In this document: piece after piece, positions 41,882 to 49,497 of the stretch
How the letters are laid out: every line of letters starts with the position of its first letter
Numbering within the stretch: position 1 is the stretch's first letter
Source: Chryseobacterium taiwanense
GTDB taxonomy: Bacteria > Bacteroidota > Bacteroidia > Flavobacteriales > Weeksellaceae
Direction of reading: 5' to 3'
Assembly: GCF_000813825.1 (NCBI RefSeq)
Contig: NZ_JWTA01000004.1
Location: 62,001-126,000, forward strand
DNA length: 64,000 nt
Notes under the pieces: model-generated
Databases searched by the model: none
What the model saw: the letters and a program-made list of their open reading frames with translations, nothing else
What the model was told of the DNA's origin: nothing
Made by a program: the position numbers and the translations under genes

Positions 41882-43726
41882 ATGAAGAATAAACTCCTCC
41901 CAGGTTTTGTAATAGGCTTACTTTTAGCAAGTTCACCCGTTAATGCCCAAAACATCTCATCTGACCGTAAAAAAATGGAGTGGTTTCAGGATGCTAAACT
42001 GGGAATTTTTATTCATTGGGGAATTTATTCTGTAAATGGTATCTCCGAATCATGGTCACTCTTCAACAATTATATCAACCATGATAATTACATGAAGCAA
42101 CTTAATGGATTTTCTGCTTCCCAGTATCATCCTGAAGACTGGGTAAAACTGATTAAAGATTCCGGAGCAAAATATTCTGTTATTACTTCAAAACATCATG
42201 ACGGTGTGGCGTTATGGAATTCCAAAGCTGAGAAAGCAACTACAATTCCTCAACATTCGTTGGCTAAAAAGGATGTTTTAACCCCTTTCATTAGTGAGCT
42301 GAAAAAATCCGGATTAAAAACAGGAATTTACTATTCTCTTCCTGACTGGAGTCATCCTTATTATGACATCAAAACCAGAGTTGAGAAAAGATATGACATA
42401 AAAAATGACGCCCAACGCTGGCAAAAATATCTCACCTATTACCAAACTCAATTAAATGAACTTTCCTCTCAATACCAACCTGACTTACTCTGGTTTGACG
42501 GAGACTGGGAACACAGTTCGACAGAATGGCATGCAGCGGAAATTCTTGAAAATCTTAGAAAATACAACCCAAATATCATTATTAATTCACGACTTACCAA
42601 TCATGGAGATTATGAAACTCCGGAGCAAGGAATTCCAGTCATCAGTCCGGAAAATGAATTTTGGGAGCTTTGTTACACCATGAATGATTCCTGGGGATTC
42701 CAACCTTTTGACAATCATTATAAAAGTCCAAACATGATTATCAGAACATTGGCAGATGTTATTAGTATGGGCGGAAATTTATTGTTAGATATCGGACCTA
42801 AAGCAGATGGAAGCATTCCAAAAGAACAAGTAGAAATTTTAAAAAACCTTGGAAGATGGACTTCAAAGCATAAAGAAGCGATCTATGGAACGAGAAAAGG
42901 ACTTCCATTTGAAAATTACAAAGGAAAATCTTCCATTTCAAAAGATGGGAAAAAACTCTTTCTTTATTTGGAAGAAGCTAAAGATTTTACAAAAATTTAT
43001 GGTTTGCATTCAAAGCCCACTTCTATAAAAATCATTGGGGACAATAATGGCAAAGTAGACTTTAAAACTGACCGTAACGGAAACATCAACTTATACTTTT
43101 CAAATGTAAAATTTGATCAGGATGTCACAGTTGTTGAACTTAGCTTTAATGAAACTGTCAATATTTCCGGTAATATAAAACATGAAAATAGTACTTTACA
43201 AACAATCTTAACAAACAAAGACAACAAAAATTCTGTTTATGAAATTGCTGAACAATTATATGAAGGCAATAACATTTTCAATAATTCAGGGTTAACTAAT
43301 GATGGACTTAATATGAAGATTCCTGTCACTTCAAAAACAAATCCGGAAACTTTAAAATGGGTCAGTAAACATGCTGAGGCTCTTTTTGAAACAGAAAAAG
43401 GATTACCAAACGGACATTACCCAGGAATGAGCACTCTTTCAAAAGACCGACAGACCGTTTATCTATTTGTAGAAGGAACTCCAACGGGACCAATTGCCTT
43501 AAAAGGAATTAAAAACAATATCTCAAGAATCCGTATTGTAGGTGAAGGATCTATGCTCAATCATTCTATTTACAACAAACTGTACTGGAGTGACAGACCG
43601 GGAATTATCTACATTGATATTCCAAAAGAAAGATTAGATAAAAATATGACCATTATTGCGGTTTTACTTGACAAACCTATTGAATTATACCGTGAAAAAG
43701 TAAAAGCCATAGAAAGCAACCTATAA
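41882..43726 (+). CDS. alpha-L-fucosidase (GH29) with duplicated C-terminal module
   Basis: Exported glycosidase of 614 residues that removes terminal fucose from glycans. A signal peptide (MKNKLLPGFVIGLLLASSPVNAQ) is followed by the GH29 barrel: WFQDAKLGIFIHWGIYSVNG, ITSKHHDGVALW, the nucleophile region LLWFDGDWEHSS and the sequence GNLLLDIGPKADGSIP that ends the barrel. The C-terminal beta module occurs twice: about 325-425 (SKHKEAIYGTRKGLPFENYKG) and 491-610 (SKHAEALFETEKGLPNGHYPG). The upstream inverted repeat may regulate it. It stands alone, with no SusC/SusD pair beside it. Confidence 0.92.
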   Translation: MKNKLLPGFVIGLLLASSPVNAQNISSDRKKMEWFQDAKLGIFIHWGIYSVNGISESWSLFNNYINHDNYMKQLNGFSASQYHPEDWVKLIKDSGAKYSVITSKHHDGVALWNSKAEKATTIPQHSLAKKDVLTPFISELKKSGLKTGIYYSLPDWSHPYYDIKTRVEKRYDIKNDAQRWQKYLTYYQTQLNELSSQYQPDLLWFDGDWEHSSTEWHAAEILENLRKYNPNIIINSRLTNHGDYETPEQGIPVISPENEFWELCYTMNDSWGFQPFDNHYKSPNMIIRTLADVISMGGNLLLDIGPKADGSIPKEQVEILKNLGRWTSKHKEAIYGTRKGLPFENYKGKSSISKDGKKLFLYLEEAKDFTKIYGLHSKPTSIKIIGDNNGKVDFKTDRNGNINLYFSNVKFDQDVTVVELSFNETVNISGNIKHENSTLQTILTNKDNKNSVYEIAEQLYEGNNIFNNSGLTNDGLNMKIPVTSKTNPETLKWVSKHAEALFETEKGLPNGHYPGMSTLSKDRQTVYLFVEGTPTGPIALKGIKNNISRIRIVGEGSMLNHSIYNKLYWSDRPGIIYIDIPKERLDKNMTIIAVLLDKPIELYREKVKAIESNL

Positions 43727-43742
43727 CACCTTGTATAAAAAG

Positions 43743-43776
43743 AAAGTCCGAAGAAAATTCTCCGGACTTTTTATTT
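43743..43776. terminator. two-way terminator between fucosidase and ndk
   Basis: AAAGTCCG (43743-43750) pairs with CGGACTTT (43763-43770) over a 12-base loop with further weak pairing (GAA/TTC), followed by a T-run on the plus strand. It serves both converging genes. Confidence 0.8.
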
Positions 43777-43790
43777 TGAAATCTTTTTTC

Positions 43791-44207
43791 TTAGAAAATT
43801 TCTCTTCCTGAAAAATGAAACTGAGCTTCAATAAGAGCGTTCTCATCAGAATCAGAACCATGCACAGCATTTTCTCCAATGCTTCTTGCAAACATTTTTC
43901 TGATTGTACCTTCTGCAGCTTCTGCAGGGTTAGTAGAGCCAATTAAAGTTCTGAAATCTTCAACTGCATTTTCTTTTTCTAAAACAGCAGCCACGATTGG
44001 TCCTGAGCTCATGAATTCTACCAATTCTCCGTAGAATGGTCTTTCAGCGTGTACTTCATAGAATTTTTTAGCATCAGCAACTGTAAGCTGAGTCAATTTT
44101 AAAGCTTTAATTTTAAAGCCTCCCTCAGAGATTTTACCTAATATCGCACCGATATGTCCGTCTGCAACTGCGTCCGGCTTAATCATAGTGAATGTAATGT
44201 TAGACAT
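43791..44207 (-). CDS. ndk: nucleoside-diphosphate kinase
   Basis: Passes phosphate between nucleoside di- and triphosphates through a phospho-histidine. At 138 residues it is of normal size. Landmarks: [17 protein letters not shown], the Kpn-loop region [27 protein letters not shown] and the active-site His in [13 protein letters not shown] (about residue 117). It is a single gene; a TAnnTTTG box lies about 26 bases upstream and the intergenic region beyond it carries the sRNA candidate. Confidence 0.97.
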   Translation of the reverse strand: MSNITFTMIKPDAVADGHIGAILGKISEGGFKIKALKLTQLTVADAKKFYEVHAERPFYGELVEFMSSGPIVAAVLEKENAVEDFRTLIGSTNPAEAAEGTIRKMFARSIGENAVHGSDSDENALIEAQFHFSGREIF

Positions 44208-44232
44208 AAATGTTATATTTTTTTAAAGTCAT

Positions 44233-44240
44233 CAAAATTA
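44233..44240 (-). promoter_or_regulatory. -7 element of ndk
   Basis: Minus-strand TAATTTTG (TAnnTTTG), 26 bases before the ndk start. The -33 region is AT-rich without a good TTTG. Confidence 0.45.
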
Positions 44241-44317
44241 CAAAAAAATATCCGATTTCAGTTTTAATTTTTTTTTAACATAAAATTAACTTTTTGAGAA
44301 TTTCATAATGCATTTTT

Positions 44318-44332
44318 TGGCACAGTAATTGT
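44318..44332 (+). promoter_or_regulatory. sigma-54-type promoter of sRNA candidate 1
   Basis: TGGCACAGTAATTGT: GG (44319-44320) and the -12 element (44331-44332, GT in place of GC) are 10 bases apart, matching TGGCACG-N4-TTGC. The predicted start is 44344. Confidence 0.55.
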
Positions 44333-44343
44333 TTATTCTATTC

Positions 44344-44410
44344 CGATTCTCATGTTTAATTTGAGTTTTCATGGTTATTAGTTTTTACCCAGCTTCGGCT
44401 GGGTTTTTTT
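44344..44410 (+). ncRNA. candidate small RNA, copy 1
   Basis: About 67 bases between a sigma-54-type box and an intrinsic terminator. Bases 44349-44387 (beginning CTCATGTTTAATTTGAG, ending TTAGTTTTTA) are identical over 39 bases to the core of candidate 2 at 57671-57633 (minus strand). It ends in ACCCAGC-TTCG-GCTGGGT (44387-44404), with a UUCG tetraloop, and a seven-T run. No sense ORF with a plausible start. Lies between ndk and rsgA, both on the other strand. Confidence 0.65.
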
Positions 44411-44542
44411 ATATCGTTAAAAAATGTCGTTTTTTTTTATCAATTTCACAAATAATTTAACTATATAAAACACAATCAATTACTTATTGCTTCATTACAA
44501 AGCAATAACACAATAAAGAGCGTTAAAAATTTTAGATTAAAA

Positions 44543-45475
44543 TTATTTTAAAGAAGCTTCTTCTGCCTCTTCCATCAGCTTTAAATACGTAGAATATCTG
44601 GAATGTTGAATCTCTCCTGTCTCTAATGCATTCAAAACGGCACATTTAGGTTCGTTCACGTGAAGACAATTGTGATATTTACATTCTTCCCTTTTCTTGA
44701 AAATCTCAGGAAAATAATGCTGAACTTCTTCTTTTTCAATATCAATCATTGCAAACTCACGAACTCCGGGAGTATCTATTACATTTCCGCCAAAGTCCCA
44801 AAAATGCATCTGAGCAAAAGTAGTTGTATGTTTTCCTTTTAAGTGTGTGTCAGAAATCTCAGAGGTTTTTAAATTTAACCCCGGTTGTAATGCATTGACC
44901 AAAGTAGATTTTCCACATCCTGAATGCCCGAAAAATACAGAAGTCCTGTCTTTAAGAATTTCCTGTAACTGATCTAAGTTTAATTTTGAATAAGAAGAAA
45001 TTTCCAAAGAATCATATCCGATTTCATTATAAAGGAATTCTATATCTTTTACAATTTCAATTTCTTCTTCGTTGAGAACATCAATTTTATTGAATAAAAT
45101 GAGCGGAGTAATATTGTAAGCTTCACAACATGCTAAGAATCTATCCAGAAACCCCAAAGAAGTTTCAGGATGTTTTAAAGTAAAGATAAAGCATGCCAAA
45201 TCAATGTTTGACGCAATGATATGGGCTTCTTTTGAAAGGTTTACCGATTTTCTGATGAGGTAATTTCGGCGGGGTTCTATTTTGGTAATCCAAGCGATGT
45301 CATCCTGTTCCAGTTGAAATTCAACAAAATCTCCTACAGCGAGTGGATTCGTCAATCTGGTTTTAATCAATTTAAATTTTCCACGAATTCTGGCTTCAAA
45401 AATTTTTCCGGTTTCCATTTCTAAAACCTGATACCAACTTCCTGTAGATTTAATGACTTTTCCTTTCATAAACAA
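44543..45475 (-). CDS. rsgA: ribosome small subunit-dependent GTPase A
   Basis: Circularly permuted GTPase that helps the late maturation of the 30S subunit. Over 310 residues: an OB fold (KGKVIKSTGSWYQVLEMETG), the permuted order G4 (LFNKIDVL), G1 (FGHSGCGKSTLVNAL), G3 (DTPGVREFAM), and a zinc finger with CKYHNCLHVNEPKCAV (Cys-x4-Cys/His/Cys arrangement). The start could also be M3 (45469). A long perfect-looking hairpin lies between it and the DAHP synthase gene upstream on the same strand. 3' end is followed by the sRNA candidate region. Confidence 0.96.
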   Translation of the reverse strand: MFMKGKVIKSTGSWYQVLEMETGKIFEARIRGKFKLIKTRLTNPLAVGDFVEFQLEQDDIAWITKIEPRRNYLIRKSVNLSKEAHIIASNIDLACFIFTLKHPETSLGFLDRFLACCEAYNITPLILFNKIDVLNEEEIEIVKDIEFLYNEIGYDSLEISSYSKLNLDQLQEILKDRTSVFFGHSGCGKSTLVNALQPGLNLKTSEISDTHLKGKHTTTFAQMHFWDFGGNVIDTPGVREFAMIDIEKEEVQHYFPEIFKKREECKYHNCLHVNEPKCAVLNALETGEIQHSRYSTYLKLMEEAEEASLK

Positions 45476-45507
45476 TATTGCTGCAAATATAAGGAATTAG
45501 GAGATAG

Positions 45508-45577
45508 AAATAAGGCTTAGTATTTTAGAGAAATGAATTGTTTATACTCAAATTTCCCTAAAAACTAAGCCTTATTT
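45508..45577. repeat. long hairpin between DAHP synthase and rsgA
   Basis: Arms of about 26 bases: AAATAAGGCTTAGT (from 45508) with ACTAAGCCTTATTT (to 45577), continuing with TTTTAG/CTAAAA and GAAAT/ATTTC, one bulge and one mismatch. On the minus strand it can end the DAHP synthase transcript (20 bases after its stop), but it is longer than needed and may be a palindromic element. Confidence 0.65.
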
Positions 45578-45596
45578 AATTAAAATCTAAAAACTA

Positions 45597-46676
45597 CTAC
45601 CTATTGATCATAATATTATTCTGAACTTCAATAGATTCTTCGTGAATTGCTTTGAATACTTTTTCAATAAATTCCTGAGACATTCCTGTTTCCAGTGCTT
45701 TTTGAACGGCGTATTCCGTGATTACCTTCCAACGTTCCGGTTGAAAAATTGCAATATCGTTCTCTTTTTTAAGCTTACCGATTTTCTCAGAAATTTTCAT
45801 TCTTTGAGAAAGTAATTCAATCAATTGAAAGTCAAGATCAGAAATCAATGTTCTGTGTCTTCCCATTTCTCCTTCAAATCCAGCTAAGTCTGTATTTCTA
45901 ACTTTCAAATTACCAATCAATTCAGCTAAGACTTCCGGTGTGATTTGCTGCGAAGCATCACTCCAAGCTTCATCAGGATTGCAATGCGTCTCAATGATTG
46001 CACCTTGGTAACCAACATTCAGAGCTTCCTGAGTAATATCTGCTAAACCTGTTCTGTTCCCACAAATATGAGAAGGATCGATCAACATTGGAATGTTCGG
46101 AAACTGGCTTTTGAAATCTAATGCAATCTGCCAGTTTGGATTATTTCTGTATTTTGTTTTTTGGTACGTCGAAAACCCTCTGTGAATCACACCTAAATTG
46201 GTAATCCCCTGTCCTAAAAGTCTTTCTAAAGCTCCAATCCATAGAGCTAAATCAGGATTTACCGGGTTTTTCACCAAAACTATTTTGTCTGTACCTCTCA
46301 AGGCCTGAGCAATTTCCTGTACTGTAAAAGGGTTTACTGTAGAACGAGCACCAATCCATAAAATATCTACATCTGCTTCCAACGCTGCAAAAACATGATG
46401 TGCATTGGCAACTTCAGTTGCTGTTTTGAATCCGTATTCTTCTTTTACTTTTTTAAGCCAGTTTAGCCCAATTACCCCTACTCCTTCAAACCCATTGGGT
46501 TTTGTTCTTGGTTTCCAGATTCCTGCACGGAAGATTGGAACCTGCGCATTGGTATCTTTCATTCTTCTGGCTGTCTCCAACATTTGAGCTTCACTTTCCG
46601 CGCTACATGGTCCGGCAATCATCATCGGTTGAGCGAAGTCATTAATCCACTCGTTCTTTAGGTCTTTTAAATTCAT
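45597..46676 (-). CDS. aroG: bifunctional DAHP synthase/chorismate mutase
   Basis: Fusion enzyme that starts the shikimate pathway (condensation of phosphoenolpyruvate and erythrose 4-phosphate) and also converts chorismate to prephenate. The first 260 residues are a type III DAHP synthase: MIAGPCSAESEAQM, RAGIWKPRTKPNGFEGVG, PMLIDPSHICGNRTG and ETHCNPDEAWSDASQQITP. The last 90 residues are an AroQ-type chorismate mutase: DLDFQLIELLSQRMKISEKIGKLKKEN ... AIHEESIEVQN. In relatives the mutase part makes the synthase responsive to prephenate. The message appears to have a leader of about 250 bases. Confidence 0.93.
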   Translation of the reverse strand: MNLKDLKNEWINDFAQPMMIAGPCSAESEAQMLETARRMKDTNAQVPIFRAGIWKPRTKPNGFEGVGVIGLNWLKKVKEEYGFKTATEVANAHHVFAALEADVDILWIGARSTVNPFTVQEIAQALRGTDKIVLVKNPVNPDLALWIGALERLLGQGITNLGVIHRGFSTYQKTKYRNNPNWQIALDFKSQFPNIPMLIDPSHICGNRTGLADITQEALNVGYQGAIIETHCNPDEAWSDASQQITPEVLAELIGNLKVRNTDLAGFEGEMGRHRTLISDLDFQLIELLSQRMKISEKIGKLKKENDIAIFQPERWKVITEYAVQKALETGMSQEFIEKVFKAIHEESIEVQNNIMINR

Positions 46677-47062
46677 ATCTTTATTCTATTTTAATTTTGT
46701 TTGTGAGTTAATATCCATAGGAAATGCATTATAAAATTACTTTATAATTCTTTTCAAAAAATGCCGTTAAAGTTTTTAAAGGAATCAGGAATTTAAATGA
46801 AAGAGATTTCAGTTTTCCTGTATTTTTTGAGAAAGAAATTCAGATTAGCAGTACCAATAAAATCGGTAATAATTTCTGAAATTTCTAAAATAGGTAAACG
46901 AAAAGCTAAAATAACCGCTAAAATAATTAGCGGGTGCAAAAGTAGACAAGAAAGATGTAAACAAATTTTTCATTGTTAAAGCGTCTATTTTAGCTATTCT
47001 TTATTAATTTGTATTTGTCGAAAAATGATTTTTCGCTCAAATATTTGACAAATATATAAAAA
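46677..47062. other. 386-base leader and spacer region of the DAHP synthase gene
   Basis: No real gene seen. It holds the promoter at 46937-46965 (minus), a hairpin CCGCTAA/TTAGCGG (46915-46933) at the expected 5' end of the message, and a 12-codon reading frame at 46691-46729 (minus) that encodes MHFLWILTHKQN. The far side (46981-47062) holds a weak hairpin CGAAAAA/TTTTTCG (47019-47035) behind dnaX. Confidence 0.5.
46937..46965 (-). promoter_or_regulatory. promoter of the DAHP synthase/chorismate mutase gene
   Basis: On the minus strand, TTTG (46965-46962), 17 bases, then TACTTTTG (46944-46937): a full match to the flavobacterial promoter. Transcription should start near 46930, leaving a leader of about 250 bases before the ATG at 46676. 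Confidence 0.7.
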
Positions 47063-48762
47063 TTATGTCAAATCAAACCTCATTAAATCATCAAGATCTT
47101 TAAGAAGTGGATTTTTTTCTATAAATTTTTCGAAAATTTTCCTTTTAGTCATGACTTCTACCTTTAAATTTTCGAAGTCTCTTTTGTATTCAATTTTAAT
47201 AGAATAGTTATGAACTTTTGTTTTAAAATGATTAAAAAACTCACCACTTATCTTATCAAACTCTACTTTAGCAGAATCTGAAGGGTAAGAAACCGTAATG
47301 TGATGCTCATCTGATTTAAACATTTTGAAAGTCTTCACAGCATTGAAAATAAAGGGATCTTTTCTCTGCAGTTGTTTCAGCATCAAGTTCCATTCAGCCT
47401 GAAGATCAGTATCTGTGAAATGGTTTTGCGGTAAGTTTTCAGTTTTTATGGAGACAGTCTCGTCTACTTCTACCTTTTCTTCTTTATTGATAAAAGAATT
47501 GATACTAAACCCAGATGAAGACGGGCGTTTTGATAAAGGTTTTGAAGTTTTTGTTATAACATTTTCCTCCGGTGCAGAAACTTCCGTTTCTACTTTTTTC
47601 TCTTTTACTTCCTGAGCTTGTACTGCAGGAACAGGAAGTTTAACTTCTAGTTTTTCTTCAAGAAACGGAGCTAATATTAAGAACTTTTTTTTTTTGTAAC
47701 GTCTCCATTAGCCGTTAAAGAAGCCAACTGCATTAAAGCTATTTCTACAGTAAGCCTAGGGTTTTTCGAATTTTTGTAATTAATATCCGCATGATTGCAT
47801 ATCTCAATCGCATCAATTAATTGTTGAGCATTCCATTTCTGAGCCTGCTCTACAAATTTTACTTTCGTCTGCTCTCCTACTTCTATCAATTCGATTGTTG
47901 AAGCATTTTGAGCCATCATTAAATCTCTGAAATGATTGCCTAATCCTGCAATAAAAATATGAGAATCGAATCCTTTTTTTACGATTTCATTGAAGGAGAA
48001 CAAGACTTCAGGAATTTTATTCTCTTTTGCTAAGTCAACAATATTAAGATATTGATCATAGTCCAGAATATTTAATACTTCTGCCGCTTTAGCTAGCGTA
48101 ATATTCTTCTGAGAGAAAGTAGAAAGCCTGTCAAAAATAGAGAGAGCATCTCTTAATGCTCCATCCGCTTTTTGAGCAATTAAATATAGTGCATCATCTT
48201 CATACTGTACATTTTCTTTCTGAGCAATATTTCTAAGATGACTCTGTATATCTTCAATGGTGATTCTTTTGAAATCATAAATCTGACAACGAGACAAAAT
48301 CGTAGGAATGATTTTATGCTTCTCTGTGGTTGCCAAAATGAAAATGGCATGAGCAGGCGGTTCTTCCAATGTTTTAAGAAAGGCATTGAAAGCCGCAGAA
48401 GACAGCATATGAACCTCGTCGATAATATACACTTTGTACTTACCAACCTGAGGAGCAAAACGAACCTGATCTATCAATTCTCTGATATCGTCTACAGAGT
48501 TGTTAGATGCAGCATCTAATTCATAGATATTATACGCAAAACCGTCTTCTGAAACAGAACCGTCTTTTTCATTGATCTTTCTTGCCAGAATTCTGGCACA
48601 AGTAGTTTTACCAACTCCTCTCGGCCCGCAGAAAAGCAAAGCCTGAGCTAATTGGTTCTCATCAATAGCATGCTCTAAAGTATCTGTAATATGGGATTGC
48701 CCAACAACGGTATCAAACTCCTGTGGGCGGTACTTTCTTGCAGATACAATAAAATTTTCCAT
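47063..48762 (-). CDS. dnaX: DNA polymerase III subunit gamma/tau with frameshift site
   Basis: Clamp-loader ATPase. The frame from 48762 gives 361 residues: Walker A GPRGVGKTT, DELDAASNNSVDDI-type region (here YELDAASNNSVDDI), Walker B VYIIDEVHMLS, sensor SRC, and the clamp-loader oligomerisation domain. It ends VTKKKSS* at 47677, directly after 11 A residues (minus strand 47695-47685). Slippage by -1 opens a frame without stops from 47686 to 47063 that adds about 207 residues: a charged linker (KEKKVETEVSAPEENVITK) and a C-terminal domain ending LKDLDDLMRFDLT, as expected for tau. The zinc-binding Cys cluster after Walker A is absent (KINEKDGSVSEDGF instead). Confidence 0.9.
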
Positions 48763-48853
48763 TGGTCAAAAATAAGAAATAAAGTTTTAATCTGAAAGTG
48801 TTAAGTTTTCAAATTATCAACAAAATTTATTTTCTTACAAAATATAGAGGCTA

Positions 48854-49492
48854 TTATTTCTCTTTTTTCTGGTAAGCATAATCAATAATATCAACGATCG
48901 CTTTTTCAATTTCCTGTCTTCCTTCGTCGGTTTTCAAATCGATACCACAGAACTTGCTTGCATTATAGCCTGTATAAAGATTAAGGTAATAAGCCCCAGA
49001 AACCAAAAGTGCAGTAATCGCTCTATATCTTACAGAATCTTCCGGTCCAAAATAAGGATCTACAATATTCGAAAAAAGCATCTCTCCCATCTCTTCTCTT
49101 TCATCTGCAATCTTTTTAAGGATAGGCTTACTTTCCGAAAGTCCCCAAAGTATAATCTTCTGAAGCTCTTTATTTTTCTTCAGATTATCATATTGGCTTA
49201 GAATAGCCATTTTAGACAATTCTTTACCTCCGTCGGAAATATCGACTTCCACGTTCTCCTGATTCACTCTACTCCAATAATCCTGAGACTTGATGTATTC
49301 ATCAATCAGTTTATCGGTGCTTCCGAAATATTCATAGATTAGTTTTTTATCAAATCCCGCTACCGCAGCAATTTTACTTACTTTTAGTCCAGAATAACCT
49401 TTAACTCGTAAAATTTTGCCAACTGCTGCTAATAACTTTTGTTTGGTCTTCTCTTTATCTCTGATAGGACCTTGTACAACTTTTCTAGGCAT
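48854..49492 (-). CDS. TetR-family transcriptional regulator
   Basis: A 212-residue repressor-type regulator. The N-terminal HTH domain reads KQKLLAAVGKILRVKGYSGLKVSKIAAVAGFDKKLIYEYFGSTDKLI (about 16-62), the usual TetR pattern with helix 3 around KKLIYEYFG. The C-terminal ligand domain (65-205) is unique to its subgroup, so the inducer is unknown. It starts 5 bases after the stop of the alpha-oxoamine synthase gene on the same strand, and both probably form one unit. The pairing suggests that the regulator senses the enzyme's product or a linked lipid. Confidence 0.9.
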   Translation of the reverse strand: MPRKVVQGPIRDKEKTKQKLLAAVGKILRVKGYSGLKVSKIAAVAGFDKKLIYEYFGSTDKLIDEYIKSQDYWSRVNQENVEVDISDGGKELSKMAILSQYDNLKKNKELQKIILWGLSESKPILKKIADEREEMGEMLFSNIVDPYFGPEDSVRYRAITALLVSGAYYLNLYTGYNASKFCGIDLKTDEGRQEIEKAIVDIIDYAYQKKEK

Positions 49493-49497
49493 GTTTA

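Noticed and set aside
44266..44377. Minus-strand short frame starting MKTQIKHE through the sRNA core, and the matching frame at 57648-57746
   Set aside because: Only the first eight codons agree, exactly where the DNA is identical. Past that point the frames diverge, TGTGCCAA is read in different frames, and T-runs and promoter boxes point the other way.
46797..46979. 60-codon plus-strand frame in the DAHP synthase leader
   Set aside because: It overlaps the minus-strand promoter at 46937-46965, has no promoter or family resemblance, and its composition is that of random AT-rich DNA.
47415..47615. 66-codon plus-strand frame within dnaX
   Set aside because: It is opposite the tau tail, which is open in frame and joined to the ATPase part by the A run.
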